From Betaproteobacteria bacterium (lineage in GTDB: Bacteria; Pseudomonadota; Gammaproteobacteria; Burkholderiales; SG8-39), in contig JACPYS010000058.1 in assembly GCA_016195915.1 (NCBI GenBank), positions 124,001-188,000 of the forward strand: 64,000 bases of DNA, given 5' to 3'. The position numbers were made by a program, and so were the translations under genes. Positions 30,933 through 40,722 of this stretch are shown in pieces (positions within the stretch are counted from its first letter, which is position 1; each line of letters begins with the position of its first letter). A model generated the notes under the pieces. That model worked only from the letters and a program-made list of their open reading frames with translations, had not been told where the DNA came from and did not search any database.

Positions 30933-32002
30933 ATGGACCGTTTTGCCCACCTCGAATGGCCATTCTTCGATGCAGCCCATCGGCGGCTCGCCCGCGGTGC
31001 CGAAGCCTGGGCGCGTGCATCGCTCGGCGACTGGATTCACGGCGCCGACAGCGACGCGGCGTGCCGTCGTCTGGTGCGGGAGATGGGGCAGGCGGGCTGG
31101 CTGCGCTACGCCGTGCCCCCGGGCTATGGCGCCGAGCAGCCCGGCGCCGGGCGCGAACTCGATTTGCATTCCATCTGCATTTTGCGCGAGGTGTTCGCGC
31201 ACCACGGCGGCTTGCCGGATTTTGCCTTGGTCATGCAGGGACTGGGTAGCGGCGCCATCTCGCTATCGGGCAGCGACGCCCTCAAGGCGCGCTATCTCCC
31301 GCGAGTTTCCGAAGGCAGCGCGATCGCGGCGTTCGCGCTATCCGAACCCGACGCGGGCTCGGATGTGGCCGCCATCTCCGCGACCGCGCGCCGCGAGGGA
31401 GGTGACTACATCGTCGACGGCGTGAAGACCTGGATTTCGAACGGCGGCATTGCGGATTTCCACGTCGTCATCGCGCGCACGGGCGAGGCCGCGGGCACCC
31501 GGGGACTGTCGGCGCTGGTGGTGGACGCGGATACGCCGGGCTTGCCGGCCGCGGAGCGCATCGACATCATTGCCCCGCACCCCATGGCGACGCCGCGCTC
31601 GGGCTTTCGCGGCGGGCCTTGGACGAGGCGCTTCAGCGCGCGTGCGCGCGCCGGATGTTCGGCCAAGCGCTTTCGGACTTCCAGATGACGCAGGGGAAAC
31701 TCGCGGACATGGTCACCGCCATCGACGCCGCGGCGCTGCTGACCTACCGCGCCGCCTGGGCGCGCGACATCGGCAAACGGCGCATCACGCGCGAGGCGGC
31801 AATGGCGAAAATGCAGGCGACCGAGTCGGCGCAGCAGGTCATCGATGCCGCCGTACAGGTCTTCGGCGGCCTTGGCGTTGTGCGCGAACACCCGGTGGAG
31901 CGGCTGTACCGCGAGGTTCGCTCGCTGCGCATTTACGATGGCGCGACCGAAGTACAGAAGCTGATAATCGCGCGCGAGTTGTTGATGGAAAGCGCGCAGT
32001 GA
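30933..32002 (+). pseudogene. Acyl-CoA dehydrogenase, disrupted by internal deletion and frameshift
   Basis: The first frame (to the stop at 31686-31688) encodes residues 1 to about 220 of a flavin acyl-CoA dehydrogenase ([30 protein letters not shown]) and reaches APHPMAT. It then continues as non-homologous sequence. In another frame the missing C-terminus appears from [17 protein letters not shown] (about 31596) to the stop at 32002, including VFGGLGV and [16 protein letters not shown]. About 37-38 codons normally found between these blocks are absent, and the missing length is 3n+1. ATG at 30933 ([12 protein letters not shown]) is the likely original start; 30894 is also in frame. The stop overlaps the ligase start, so read-through coupling would be lost. 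Assembly error is the main alternative. Confidence 0.75.
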
Positions 32003-33660
32003 CAAGCTATACCGGGCACCTCGACACCTTCGCGCGCGACAACCTGCCGCCGCGCCACCAGTGGCCCGAGTTGATCTTCGAGCTCCCGGAACTTCGATTC
32101 GGCGAGCGGCTCAATTGCGCGACCGAACTGCTCGACCGGGCGGTCGCGGACAGCCGTGCGGAGCGGGTCGCGTTGCGCACTGCCTCGGGCGTCTGGACAT
32201 ACCGCGAACTGAGCCACCGGACGAACCGCGTCGCCCGCGTGCTCGCCGAGGATATGGGGCTCCTGCCCGGCAACCGGGTGTTGCTCCATGCGCCGAACAA
32301 TCCGATGCTGGCAGTCTGCTGGTTCGCAGTGCTCAAGGCCGGCGGCATTCCGGTGCCGACCATGCCGCTGCTGCGCAATCGCGAACTCGCGGTCGTGGTG
32401 CGCAAGGCGAATATCAGCCACGCGATCGTCGACAAGCGTCTCGCGCACGAACTCGAGGAGGCACGCGCGCAATGCCCGATGCTCCGCCAGGTGAAATATT
32501 TCCATGACGAAGCGCCGGACTCGATCGACCGCCTGGCGCAGGGCAAGCCCCCCGTATTTGCGGGCGTCGATACCGCGGCAGATGACGTGGCATTGATCAC
32601 CTTTACCTCGGGCACCACCGGGTTGCCGAAGGGAACGATGCACCTGCATCGTGACGTGATGGCGACCTGCGAGTGCTTTCCGAAATACGTTCTCCGGCAC
32701 AGCGATCAGGACATCGTCGCCAGAACGCCGCCTATCGCGTTTACCTACGGTTTGGGCGGCCTGCTGCATTTCCCGCTGCGCTACGGCGCTTCGGCCGTGC
32801 TGATCGAGCAGTACACTCCCGAGTCGCTGCTCGAAACGGTGGAGCGACACCGGGTAACGGTGCTCTACACCGCGCCCACGATGTACCGCGCCATGGCCGA
32901 GATTGCGCGCAATCACGATCTCGGGAGCCTCAGGGCCTGCGTGTCGGCGGGAGAGGCGTTACCCGTGAGGACGCGCGCGGCCTGGGAGCAGGCGAGCGGC
33001 GTGCGCCTTATCGACGGCATCGGTTCGAGCGAGATGCTGTACATGTTCATCGCTGCCGCCGGCGAGGACATACGCCCGGGTGCCACAGGCAAAGTGATCC
33101 CGGGGTACCGGGCCACGGTTCTCGACGATGCGGGGAAACCCTGTCGGCCCGGCGTGGTCGGCCGGCTTGCCGTCAAGGGGCCGACAGGCTGCCGGTATCT
33201 CAACGACGAAAGGCAGGCAACATACGTCCACGACGGCTGGAACTTTACCGGCGACGCGTACCTCCTGGATGAGGATGGTTATTTCTGGTACCAGGCCCGC
33301 ACAGACGACATGATCATCTCGGCCGGATATAACATCGCCTGCCCCGAGGTGGAGGGGGCGCTGCTGACGCACCCGGCGGTGGCCGAGTGCGCCGTGGTGG
33401 GCGCGGCCGACGAGCAGCGCGGGCAGATCGTGAAGGCCTACGTAGTGCTTGAGCAGGGATACGGGAACGATGAAGACATGGTGAGACAACTGCAGGAGCA
33501 CGTAAAGAGGGCGATCGCCCCCTACAAGTACCCGCGCGCGATCGTCTTCATGCGGCAGTTGCCGCGCACCGAGACCGGAAAGCTGCAGCGCTTCAAGCTG
33601 TGCGATCCGGGACTCGGTATGCATTCGGCCGACCGGCCAGCGCGGCGGGCGGCGCGATGA
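31999..33660 (+). CDS. Benzoate-CoA ligase family protein
   Basis: 553-residue adenylate-forming ligase that should activate an aromatic acid with ATP and CoA. The P-loop motif [11 protein letters not shown] is at 203-213, a [10 protein letters not shown] core segment and DGIGSSEM follow, [13 protein letters not shown] marks the hinge, and the catalytic Lys lies in [12 protein letters not shown] near the end. The opening ([21 protein letters not shown]) resembles 2-aminobenzoate- and hydroxybenzoate-CoA ligases. GTG at 31999 overlaps the preceding stop (GTGA), and the gene overlaps hcrC by ATGA. With the HCR-type genes after it, 4-hydroxybenzoate or a related acid is the likely substrate. Confidence 0.88.
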   Translation: MTSYTGHLDTFARDNLPPRHQWPELIFELPELRFGERLNCATELLDRAVADSRAERVALRTASGVWTYRELSHRTNRVARVLAEDMGLLPGNRVLLHAPNNPMLAVCWFAVLKAGGIPVPTMPLLRNRELAVVVRKANISHAIVDKRLAHELEEARAQCPMLRQVKYFHDEAPDSIDRLAQGKPPVFAGVDTAADDVALITFTSGTTGLPKGTMHLHRDVMATCECFPKYVLRHSDQDIVARTPPIAFTYGLGGLLHFPLRYGASAVLIEQYTPESLLETVERHRVTVLYTAPTMYRAMAEIARNHDLGSLRACVSAGEALPVRTRAAWEQASGVRLIDGIGSSEMLYMFIAAAGEDIRPGATGKVIPGYRATVLDDAGKPCRPGVVGRLAVKGPTGCRYLNDERQATYVHDGWNFTGDAYLLDEDGYFWYQARTDDMIISAGYNIACPEVEGALLTHPAVAECAVVGAADEQRGQIVKAYVVLEQGYGNDEDMVRQLQEHVKRAIAPYKYPRAIVFMRQLPRTETGKLQRFKLCDPGLGMHSADRPARRAAR

Positions 33661-34124
33661 AGCGCATCCTGTCGCTGCTGCTGAACGGCCGCCGCCGGGA
33701 GGACGCGGTCGCCGACGACATGCTGCTCATCGACTATCTGCGCGAACTGACCGGCCTCACAGGCACCAAGCGCGGCTGCGACGGCGGCGAATGCGGGGCG
33801 TGCACGGTGCTGCTCGACGGTGAGCCCGTCCTCGCCTGTCTAACGCTTGCAGTGCGGTGCGAGGCCCGGCGCGTTGAAACCATCGAGTCGCTCGGCGAGA
33901 GCGGGCGCATGAACCGCCTGCAGCAGGCGTTCCACGAAAAACTCGGGACGCAGTGCGGTTATTGCACCCAGGGCATGATCATGGCCGGCGAGGCGCTGCT
34001 GCGCCGCAACCCGAACCCGAGCGAAACGGAAATTCGCGAAGCGCTCTCGGGCAATCTCTGCCGTTGCACCGGATACGTGAAAATCATCGAGTCCGTGCAG
34101 GCGGCAGCAGGGAAAGCGCCATGA
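33657..34124 (+). CDS. hcrC: 4-hydroxybenzoyl-CoA reductase-type small [2Fe-2S] subunit
   Basis: 155-residue electron-transfer subunit of a molybdenum hydroxylase. The plant-type [2Fe-2S] cysteines are at 41, 46, 49 and 61 ([11 protein letters not shown] and VLAC); the second cluster uses 100, 103, 135 and 137 (CGYCTQGM and CRCTGY). ATG at 33657 overlaps the ligase stop, and the stop overlaps the large-subunit ATG, so translation is coupled. The family includes xanthine and CO dehydrogenases; assignment as HcrC rests on the neighbouring medium subunit and CoA ligase. Confidence 0.85.
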   Translation: MKRILSLLLNGRRREDAVADDMLLIDYLRELTGLTGTKRGCDGGECGACTVLLDGEPVLACLTLAVRCEARRVETIESLGESGRMNRLQQAFHEKLGTQCGYCTQGMIMAGEALLRRNPNPSETEIREALSGNLCRCTGYVKIIESVQAAAGKAP

Positions 34125-36463
34125 CAAAGCCCGTCCACGCCGTGGGACCGGTGCGCACCGCCGGTCGCCCGCAGCCATTGATCGACGGAGTCGAGAAGGT
34201 CACCGGACGCGCGCTCTACACGGCGGATCTTCCCTCGGCGCATGCGCTCACCGGGGAAATTCTAAGAAGCCCCGTGGCGCATGGCGAGATCATTCGCATT
34301 GACACGGCGCGCGCGCGCGCGCTGCCCGGTGTGCGCGCAGTCATCACCGGTGCGGACTGCGACGTCGCGTACGGCGTCCTCCCGATCGCCCATAACGAAT
34401 TTCCGCTCGCGCGCGGCAAGGTGCGCTACTGGGGCGAGGCGGTTGCGGCGGTCGCCGCGGACGACGCGCGCATCGCACGCGAAGCGCTCGAGCTGATCGA
34501 GGTCGAATACCGGTCCCTGCCCGTGTATACGACCGCCGCTGCGGCGCGGGCCGAGGGCGCGGTTCCCTTGCACGCCGACAAGCCCGACAACATCGAGCGC
34601 GAAGTGAGCCATGTGTTCGGCGACGTCGACGGCGGTTTTGCCGCGGCCGACCTGGTGCGCGAACGGAATTTTCACTATGCCGAAGTCGCGCACGCGCAGA
34701 TGGAGCCGGACTGTACGCTTGCGGAGTATGATCCGGAACGCGGCCGGCTGACCCTTCATTCGGTCACGCAGGTGCCCTTTTACGTGCACCTGACAGTTGC
34801 CCAGTGCCTGAAAATGGACCCCGCCGCGGTCCGCGTGGTCAAGCCGTTCGTGGGCGGGGGGTTCGGGCATCGCACCGAAACGCTTCCGTTCGAGGTGATC
34901 GCTGCGCTGCTCGCGCGCGCGGCCGGCGCAACGGTCAAGGTCGAACTCTCGCGCGAGCAGACTTTCGTCGTGCACCGGGCGCGCCCCGAGACCGACATCC
35001 GTCTCAAAGTCGGCATGAAGAGGAGCGGCGAGATCACCGCGGTCGACGCCGAGGTGGTGCAACGCGGCGGTGCCTACGCAGGTTACGGGATCGTCACGAT
35101 TTTGTATGCCGGAGCCTTGATCCATGCGCTTTACCGGACCACCGCGGTGAAATACCGGGGGTTTCGAGTGTATGCGAACACGCCCCCCTGCGGACCGATG
35201 CGCGGCCACGGCTCGGTCGACATGCGCCACGCGTTCGAGACGATGATCGACACCATGGCCGGCGAGCTCGGCCTGGACTCGTTTGCTGCGCGCCGGGCCA
35301 ACCTGATCACGCCGCCTTACCGGACGATCAACGATCTGCAGGTGAATTCCTACGGATTGCCCGAGTGTCTCGATTGGGTAGAGCAAGCCTCCGGCTGGAA
35401 ACGGCGCAAGGACAAGCTGCCACCCGGTCACGGTATGGGGGTCGCGTGTTCGCACTACGTCTCGGGCGCGGCCAAGCCCGTGCACTGGACCGGCGAACCC
35501 CACGCCACGGTCAATCTGAGGCTCGACTTCGACGGTTCGATCACTCTGCTAACCGGTGCTGCCGACATCGGCCAGGGATCCTCGACGCTGCTCGCGCAAG
35601 TAGCGGCCGAGGCACTCGGCATCGGTCTGGAGCGCTTTCGCGTCATCGCCGCCGATAGCGCGCTCACGCCCAAGGACAACGGTTCGTATTCATCGCGCGT
35701 TTCATTCATGGTCGGCAACGCTGCGCTGGCCGCCGGCAAGGAACTCCGGTCCCATCTGAGGAATGCCGCCGCAAGGCGGCTGGAAGTCAATGCCGGGGAC
35801 ATCGAGTGCCTGGGCGAAACCTACAGGGTGGCCGGCTCCGATCGCGGAATTTCCTACCGCGAAGCGGTGCGTGAAGCGCTCGCGCAGGACGGTCCGATCA
35901 CAGTCAAGGGGACGTATACCGTCCCGGAAGAACTGCAGGGCGGAAAGTTCCGCGGCGCGGGCGTGGGTCCCAGCCCGGGATTTTCCTATGCCGCTCAGGT
36001 GGTCGAAGTTGCGGTGGACGAGGACACGGGCGAGATGCGCGTCGAAAACGTTTGGGTCGCGCACGACTGCGGTTTTGCGATCAATCCACTTGCGGTCGAG
36101 GGCCAGGTACACGGCGCCGTGTGGATGGGCATGGGCCAGGCGACCGGCGAACAAACCCAGTTCTTCCAGGAAAACGGTCTGCCGGTGCGCGCCAACTTCC
36201 TCGATTACCGTGTGCCGACGATTGTCGAGTCGCCCCCGATCCACGTGAAGATCGTCGAGTCGCACGATCCGAACGGACCTTTTGGCGCCAAGGAGGCAAG
36301 TGAAGCCGCGCTGGCGGGGTTTCTACCCGCATTTACCAGCGCCGTCGCCGATGCGACGGGGATCCGTGTCGCCGAGCTGCCGCTCACATCGGACCTTCTG
36401 CTCGAAGCGATCCACGCAAGGCGGCGCAGCGAGCGGCTGAAGCGTTCGCGCGGGGGAAAGTGA
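34121..36463 (+). CDS. hcrA: 4-hydroxybenzoyl-CoA reductase-type large molybdopterin subunit
   Basis: 780-residue catalytic subunit with the two aldehyde oxidase/xanthine dehydrogenase domains. Seen in order: [13 protein letters not shown] near residue 25, [18 protein letters not shown] near 240, a [16 protein letters not shown] loop near 360 that contacts the cofactor in the family, [13 protein letters not shown] near 480 and [12 protein letters not shown] near the end with the conserved catalytic-type Glu. In HCR this protein binds molybdopterin cytosine dinucleotide and removes the ring hydroxyl from 4-hydroxybenzoyl-CoA. ATG at 34121 overlaps the hcrC stop. Confidence 0.85.
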   Translation: MTKPVHAVGPVRTAGRPQPLIDGVEKVTGRALYTADLPSAHALTGEILRSPVAHGEIIRIDTARARALPGVRAVITGADCDVAYGVLPIAHNEFPLARGKVRYWGEAVAAVAADDARIAREALELIEVEYRSLPVYTTAAAARAEGAVPLHADKPDNIEREVSHVFGDVDGGFAAADLVRERNFHYAEVAHAQMEPDCTLAEYDPERGRLTLHSVTQVPFYVHLTVAQCLKMDPAAVRVVKPFVGGGFGHRTETLPFEVIAALLARAAGATVKVELSREQTFVVHRARPETDIRLKVGMKRSGEITAVDAEVVQRGGAYAGYGIVTILYAGALIHALYRTTAVKYRGFRVYANTPPCGPMRGHGSVDMRHAFETMIDTMAGELGLDSFAARRANLITPPYRTINDLQVNSYGLPECLDWVEQASGWKRRKDKLPPGHGMGVACSHYVSGAAKPVHWTGEPHATVNLRLDFDGSITLLTGAADIGQGSSTLLAQVAAEALGIGLERFRVIAADSALTPKDNGSYSSRVSFMVGNAALAAGKELRSHLRNAAARRLEVNAGDIECLGETYRVAGSDRGISYREAVREALAQDGPITVKGTYTVPEELQGGKFRGAGVGPSPGFSYAAQVVEVAVDEDTGEMRVENVWVAHDCGFAINPLAVEGQVHGAVWMGMGQATGEQTQFFQENGLPVRANFLDYRVPTIVESPPIHVKIVESHDPNGPFGAKEASEAALAGFLPAFTSAVADATGIRVAELPLTSDLLLEAIHARRRSERLKRSRGGK

Positions 36464-36464
36464 C

Positions 36465-37442
36465 ATGCAAGTCCTGACCGATTTTGTATTGCGCCACCCT
36501 GCGAGCATTGCCGAAGCAGCAGAGTTGCTTGCCGGACCGGGAGCGCGCGCACTGGCCGGCGGCACCGATCTGATCGCCAACATGCGCCACGGCCTGGAAC
36601 GTCCGAAGATGCTCGTGGACCTGAGCGCTATCGCGGAAATGGGTGCCTTGCGCTGGGCGGGTGCGGGAGTGACGATCGGCGCAAATGTCACGATCGCCTG
36701 CCTGGCGCGCGATACGCGCATCATCGGCGAGTTGCCGGCGGTGGCGCAGGCCGCGCGATCGATTGCCGGTCCGGGTCACCGCAGCGCCGCAACGGTCGGC
36801 GGCAATCTCTGCCTCGACACGCGCTGCGTGTATTACAACCAGAGCGAGGCATGGCGGCGCTCCAACGGGTACTGCCTGAAGCGGATGGGTGATGTCTGCC
36901 ACGTCGCACCGCAGGGCAAACATTGCCATGCCGCCTATAGCGGCGATCTCGCACCGGCGCTGCTTTCACTGGATGCCGAGGTCGAAATCGCTATGCCCCG
37001 GAGTACGCGTCGCGCGCCGCTGGCGGAGTTGTACCGCGATGACGGAGCCCGGCATCTGAATCTCGAGCGCGGCGAATTCGTTACTGCCGTGCATCTGCCG
37101 GCCCCATTGCCCGGAACCCGCATGGCATACCGAAAGTCCCGCGCCCGGGGCGCGATCGACTTTCCGCTCGCGGGCGTCGCGGTGGCGCTTGCCGCATCCG
37201 CCGGCCGCATCGAATTTCTTCGTGTCGCGCTGACCGGCACGAATACGCGCCCGCTGCTCGTCGACGGAACGCGCGAATTTTCCGGCCAGATGATCGGCGG
37301 CGCACTGCTCGAAAAACTTGGCAAACTGGTGCAGAACCAGGTCAGTCCGATGCGCACGACGGTCACTGCGTCCAACTACCGCCGGCAGGTCGCGAGCGCC
37401 CTTGCGCAACGGCTGGTGAAGGAGTTGGGGCTCGCGACCTGA
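36465..37442 (+). CDS. hcrB: 4-hydroxybenzoyl-CoA reductase-type FAD/[4Fe-4S] subunit
   Basis: 325-residue FAD-binding subunit (LAGGTDLIANMRHG near residue 30; TVGGNLCLDTR near 110). Unlike ordinary molybdenum hydroxylase flavoproteins it carries an extra loop with cysteines at 121, 137, 145 and 154. The spacing (16, 8, 9) is the same as that of the [4Fe-4S] ligands described for Thauera aromatica HcrB (122, 138, 146, 155). This loop is the defining feature of 4-hydroxybenzoyl-CoA reductase, which runs the reaction in the reductive direction. It starts 1 base after hcrA and ends the rightward operon. Confidence 0.88.
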   Translation: MQVLTDFVLRHPASIAEAAELLAGPGARALAGGTDLIANMRHGLERPKMLVDLSAIAEMGALRWAGAGVTIGANVTIACLARDTRIIGELPAVAQAARSIAGPGHRSAATVGGNLCLDTRCVYYNQSEAWRRSNGYCLKRMGDVCHVAPQGKHCHAAYSGDLAPALLSLDAEVEIAMPRSTRRAPLAELYRDDGARHLNLERGEFVTAVHLPAPLPGTRMAYRKSRARGAIDFPLAGVAVALAASAGRIEFLRVALTGTNTRPLLVDGTREFSGQMIGGALLEKLGKLVQNQVSPMRTTVTASNYRRQVASALAQRLVKELGLAT

Positions 37443-37459
37443 GTTCGCGCGAGCGGCGC

Positions 37460-38890
37460 TCAGGCTTTGCGGCGAGCGTCCCGAACGCGCCTCGCCTTGA
37501 ACTCCGTCCGGGGAAGCGTGCCGGGAACCAGCACTTCGGCCGATGCGCGGATTTCGACGCGCGTGCGGATTTCCGCCTGCAGCCGATCAACCAGCGCGGC
37601 CGGGTGGGCGTGTTCGGCATGCTCGATGCGCACGGTCATCACGTCCATGCCGCCTTCGTCCACCGACAACACGATCTCGTACTCGTCGCCCGCGCCGGGT
37701 ATCGAGCGCACCGCGTGTTCGATGTCGACCGGGAAAAACTTTACGCCCCGGACGTTGATCAGGTCGTCGGCGCGGCCGACGAAGGAACCCATTGCGCGCA
37801 GGTGCGTCCGTCCGCACTCGCAACCCGAGGAATCGAGCGTGGTGTAGTCGCCCATCAGGAAGCGCAACTGCGGAGAGCCTTCGGAGTTCAGGTTGGTCAC
37901 CACGGTCAACCCGCGCTCGCCGCGCTCGATCGGCGCGTAGTCGCCGGGCCGCACGGTTTCCCAGATCTGCGTGTCCTCGGAGAGATGCGCAGACACGGGA
38001 CGATCCTTGCCGGCTCTGACTTGGCACGAGTAGCCGCCATGCGCTGCCGCTTCGGTGCACCCATAGAATTCCACCATGCGCGCGTTCCACAGCGATTCGA
38101 TACGCTCGCGTGTCTGCGGCACGCCGATCGCCGGCTCGCCTCCCACGAAAATCAGGCGCACGCCGTGCATCGCCGGATCGCCGCCCATTTCCTGCATCAC
38201 GCGCGCCAGGTGGAGCGCGTAGGACGGCGTGCAACACAGCACCGAGGGCCGATGGCGCTGCACCAGGCTCGCGCGCGCGCGCGCGTCGAGTCCGCCGCCC
38301 GGAATCCAGGCGACATTCATGTGGGTGAGCGCGTGCTGCGCCGTCCACGCGAAAATGTGAGGCCCGAAACCGGAACACATCAGCAGCGTGTCCGTGCGGC
38401 GGATGCCGAAAGCATGCATCGCCCGCGCCGAAGCCCAGGTGAACATGTGCCGGTCATTGTGCGTGTAGCGAAAAATGCGCGGGGTGCCGGTCGAGCCCGA
38501 GGTGGTGAACATCATCCACCCGTTGTCGCGCCACACTTCGTCGCTTACCGTGGTGTAAGTGCCGTAAGGGGGAGCGGCGCTCACGTCCTGCGCCATCTCG
38601 TCCTTGGTGACGACGGGCCATTTGCGTTGCAGGTCCTCGACGGAGCGGATGTCGGAAGGGATCAGGCCGAGCAACTCGAAACGCCGCCGGTAAAACGCGG
38701 AGTTTTCGTACACGAACGGCACCAGCGCCGCCAGCTTGCGTTCCTGGATGGCCCGCAGTTCGTCGCGCGAGCAGCACTCGAGGCGCGGCGACCAGACGGC
38801 TTCGCTCGCAGGCCTGTCCGGGTCGAAGCGGAACTGTTTGACCATCTTGAGCCAGTCGCGGCGCGTCGCCGCGGCGCGGTCCTTTTTCAT
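37460..38890 (-). CDS. PaaK-like aryl-CoA ligase / adenylate-forming protein
   Basis: 476-residue protein of the phenylacetate-CoA ligase type. The nucleotide motif FTTSGSTGTPRIFRYT is at 128-143, YGCTEAA follows near residue 275, and GRADDLINVRGVKFFPVDIE marks the C-terminal domain switch. It lacks no obvious motif, but the substrate is unknown. ATG at 38890 overlaps the dioxygenase stop (ATGA). It is the last gene of the leftward GST-dioxygenase-ligase operon and converges with hcrB (17-base gap). Confidence 0.8.
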   Translation of the reverse strand: MKKDRAAATRRDWLKMVKQFRFDPDRPASEAVWSPRLECCSRDELRAIQERKLAALVPFVYENSAFYRRRFELLGLIPSDIRSVEDLQRKWPVVTKDEMAQDVSAAPPYGTYTTVSDEVWRDNGWMMFTTSGSTGTPRIFRYTHNDRHMFTWASARAMHAFGIRRTDTLLMCSGFGPHIFAWTAQHALTHMNVAWIPGGGLDARARASLVQRHRPSVLCCTPSYALHLARVMQEMGGDPAMHGVRLIFVGGEPAIGVPQTRERIESLWNARMVEFYGCTEAAAHGGYSCQVRAGKDRPVSAHLSEDTQIWETVRPGDYAPIERGERGLTVVTNLNSEGSPQLRFLMGDYTTLDSSGCECGRTHLRAMGSFVGRADDLINVRGVKFFPVDIEHAVRSIPGAGDEYEIVLSVDEGGMDVMTVRIEHAEHAHPAALVDRLQAEIRTRVEIRASAEVLVPGTLPRTEFKARRVRDARRKA

Positions 38891-39726
38891 GCACTGCCTC
38901 CGGCGACCGTCGCGCAAAGACTGACGTTGCCGCTGCCGGAAGACTGCGCGTACCCTCCGATCATCTCGCACGCGACGCCGCCGCCTTCGTGTTGCATCGC
39001 GTCCAGGCAGCCGAGCATGGTCGCGAGTACCCTGCCTCCCATCTCCGCGACCGAGTCCCTGCTGAATTGAGGCAGCCACTCGATCACTTCGGATACCCGT
39101 CCAGCGGTCATCAGGTTGATGAAACGCTGGTCGAGGGCGACGCGCTCGGGCGTGGGCATATGGTGCCGTCCGCGCACCAGTGCGTGGCTCAGCGCCGTGC
39201 TCGCGACAAACACCGCGCGCCTCCCGAGGGCGCGAGCAGTGGCGTGAATCGCCGCGCCGGCGCGGTGGCATTCATCCAGATTTGCCATCAGGACGGTAGG
39301 TACCCCGACGACTGCGACCTCAGCCTTGGGGTCCAGGTGCGATAGCGGGACGAAGGTGCCGTAGTCCCAGGAGTAGTGCGGCGAATCGTTGCGCACCGCA
39401 GGTATGCTCGAAGCGTTCCAAGTCTCTACCAACGCACCTGCGAATTCGGGGTCGCCGCGATACCGGTAGGCGAGGCCCGGAACCAGATCGGGTGCCTCAT
39501 CCGCGACACAGATCCCCTGATGGTTTGGCTGGCAGGTGGCGAACCAGTTGAAGGTCGAAACCCAGTGCGTGGATGCGATCACCCAGAGATCCGGTTTTCG
39601 CGCGCGCAGCGTCTCTCCGAGCTGCCGCTCGGCGTCCACCAGTGTGCGCTGGAAGTCGGGCGTGATCTCTGCGCGCGAGAGCGTAGGAACATGAGGGGCG
39701 GTAATTGCGGCGAATACACCGGTCAT
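38887..39726 (-). CDS. Class III extradiol ring-cleavage dioxygenase (LigB type)
   Basis: 279-residue protein of the LigB/DODA superfamily of non-haem Fe(II) dioxygenases. The opening ITAPHVPTL gives one expected metal His; IASTHWVST and the later VASTALSHAL fit further active-site regions. It is similar in outline to homoprotocatechuate 2,3-dioxygenase and 2-aminophenol dioxygenase subunits; the exact catecholic substrate is unknown. ATG at 39724-39726, with GGAG upstream, gives MTGVFAAITAPHVPTL, the normal family N-terminus. It lies 4 bases after the GST gene. Confidence 0.78.
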   Translation of the reverse strand: MTGVFAAITAPHVPTLSRAEITPDFQRTLVDAERQLGETLRARKPDLWVIASTHWVSTFNWFATCQPNHQGICVADEAPDLVPGLAYRYRGDPEFAGALVETWNASSIPAVRNDSPHYSWDYGTFVPLSHLDPKAEVAVVGVPTVLMANLDECHRAGAAIHATARALGRRAVFVASTALSHALVRGRHHMPTPERVALDQRFINLMTAGRVSEVIEWLPQFSRDSVAEMGGRVLATMLGCLDAMQHEGGGVACEMIGGYAQSSGSGNVSLCATVAGGSA

Positions 39727-39730
39727 CGTT

Positions 39731-40369
39731 TTACTCCGCGTCGGGTTGCCGGGAGGGTTGCGCTTTCTGGAAGGCTTCCAGTTCCATGCACTCACTGAAC
39801 ACCCGCATCACCGTTGGTGCGTGCGAGGTATCGCAGTTGAAGCGCTGGGCGTTGAAAATCTGCGGCACCAGAAAGCAATCGGCCATCGTCGGCCGGTCAG
39901 CATGGCAGAATCTTGCGCTCCCCGCGGTGCGCACCAGGACGGCTTCGACTTTGGCAAGGCCGTCGCCTATCCAGTGGTGGTACCAGGCGTCCCTTTCCTG
40001 CTCAGTGCGTCCGAGCTGCCTGGTGAGGTATTGCAGCACGCGCAGGTTGTTGAGCGGGTGAATTTCGCACGCGATGAGCAGCGAGATCGAGCGCACTCGT
40101 GCCCGGCCGAACAGATCCCTTGGCAGGAGCGGCGGGCTCGGGTATTTTTCCTCGAGGTATTCCATGATGGCGAGCGACTGGGTCAACCGCCGAGCGTCGT
40201 CGATCAGCGTCGGAACCAGTCCCTGCGGGTTGAGCTCCCCGTACTCCGGCTTGCGGTGCTCGCCTTTGGCGAGGTGAACGAATGCGGGCTCGTAATCCAG
40301 GCCTTTGAGATTCAGTGCGATGCGCACGCGAAATGCCGCGGAACTGCGGAAGAAGGTGAAAAGCTTCAT
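39731..40369 (-). CDS. Zeta-class GST, maleylacetoacetate/maleylpyruvate isomerase type
   Basis: 212-residue glutathione transferase. The N-terminal motif SSAAFRVRIALNLKGL resembles the zeta-class SSx(A/C)xRVRIAL glutathione site, and NPQGLVPTLIDD is the second glutathione contact; the helical C-terminal domain has ADRPTMADCFLVPQ. Such enzymes isomerise cis-trans ring-cleavage products. Together with the adjacent extradiol dioxygenase it suggests a ring-fission pathway. ATG at 40367-40369 gives MKLFTFFRSSAAF. It is the first gene of the operon; a putative TetR operator lies 217 bases upstream. Confidence 0.85.
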   Translation of the reverse strand: MKLFTFFRSSAAFRVRIALNLKGLDYEPAFVHLAKGEHRKPEYGELNPQGLVPTLIDDARRLTQSLAIMEYLEEKYPSPPLLPRDLFGRARVRSISLLIACEIHPLNNLRVLQYLTRQLGRTEQERDAWYHHWIGDGLAKVEAVLVRTAGSARFCHADRPTMADCFLVPQIFNAQRFNCDTSHAPTVMRVFSECMELEAFQKAQPSRQPDAE

Positions 40370-40585
40370 AGCGATGGCGTGATTCCCCTGTTCGCGAGCG
40401 CCGGAACTGTCGTGAGCGGAATTGGGCTGGCCATGCGGGTTCTCCGGGTCCAGAGTTTCAAGCCTACCAGCTACAGGCTGAGCGTGGCGTGCTGGCACGT
40501 CAGAATACCTTAGTGCGGGAGCTTGTAAAGCGCCTGCTGCGGCCTCTTGCAGCTCACACCCGGCGCCGAGTGTATTCTTTCATCA

Positions 40586-40599
40586 TGAATGAACATTCA
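40586..40599. promoter_or_regulatory. Putative TetR operator, site 4
   Basis: TGAATGAACATTCA: perfect TGAAT/ATTCA half-sites with a 4-base spacer, in the 353-base gap between the GST and amtB genes (40370-40722). It lies just downstream of a TATAGA -10-like box on the minus strand, so it would control the GST-dioxygenase-ligase operon with a long leader of about 210 bases. I see no gene in this gap; the rest holds the amtB terminator at its right end. Confidence 0.6.
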
Positions 40600-40673
40600 T
40601 TCTATAGCATGGGACGACAATGCTGCTGATCGACTTGCCACCGGCGATCTCGCCCGAAGGGGACAAACAAGAA

Positions 40674-40693
40674 GGGGAACCTCCCGGTTCCCC
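40674..40693 (-). terminator. Terminator of the torF-glnK-amtB operon
   Basis: GGGGAACC (40674-40681) and GGTTCCCC (40686-40693) form a perfect 8-bp stem with a TCCC loop. In the minus direction the stem is followed by CTTCTTGTTTGT, T-rich but not a pure T run. It lies 30 bases after the amtB stop. Confidence 0.65.
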
Positions 40694-40722
40694 CTTGTCC
40701 TGCGGCGTTGAATCGCGGGACG

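Noticed and set aside
33657-37442. Reading the three-subunit enzyme as xanthine or carbon monoxide dehydrogenase
   Set aside because: The [4Fe-4S] cysteine loop in the FAD subunit and the adjacent aryl-CoA ligase fit 4-hydroxybenzoyl-CoA reductase.
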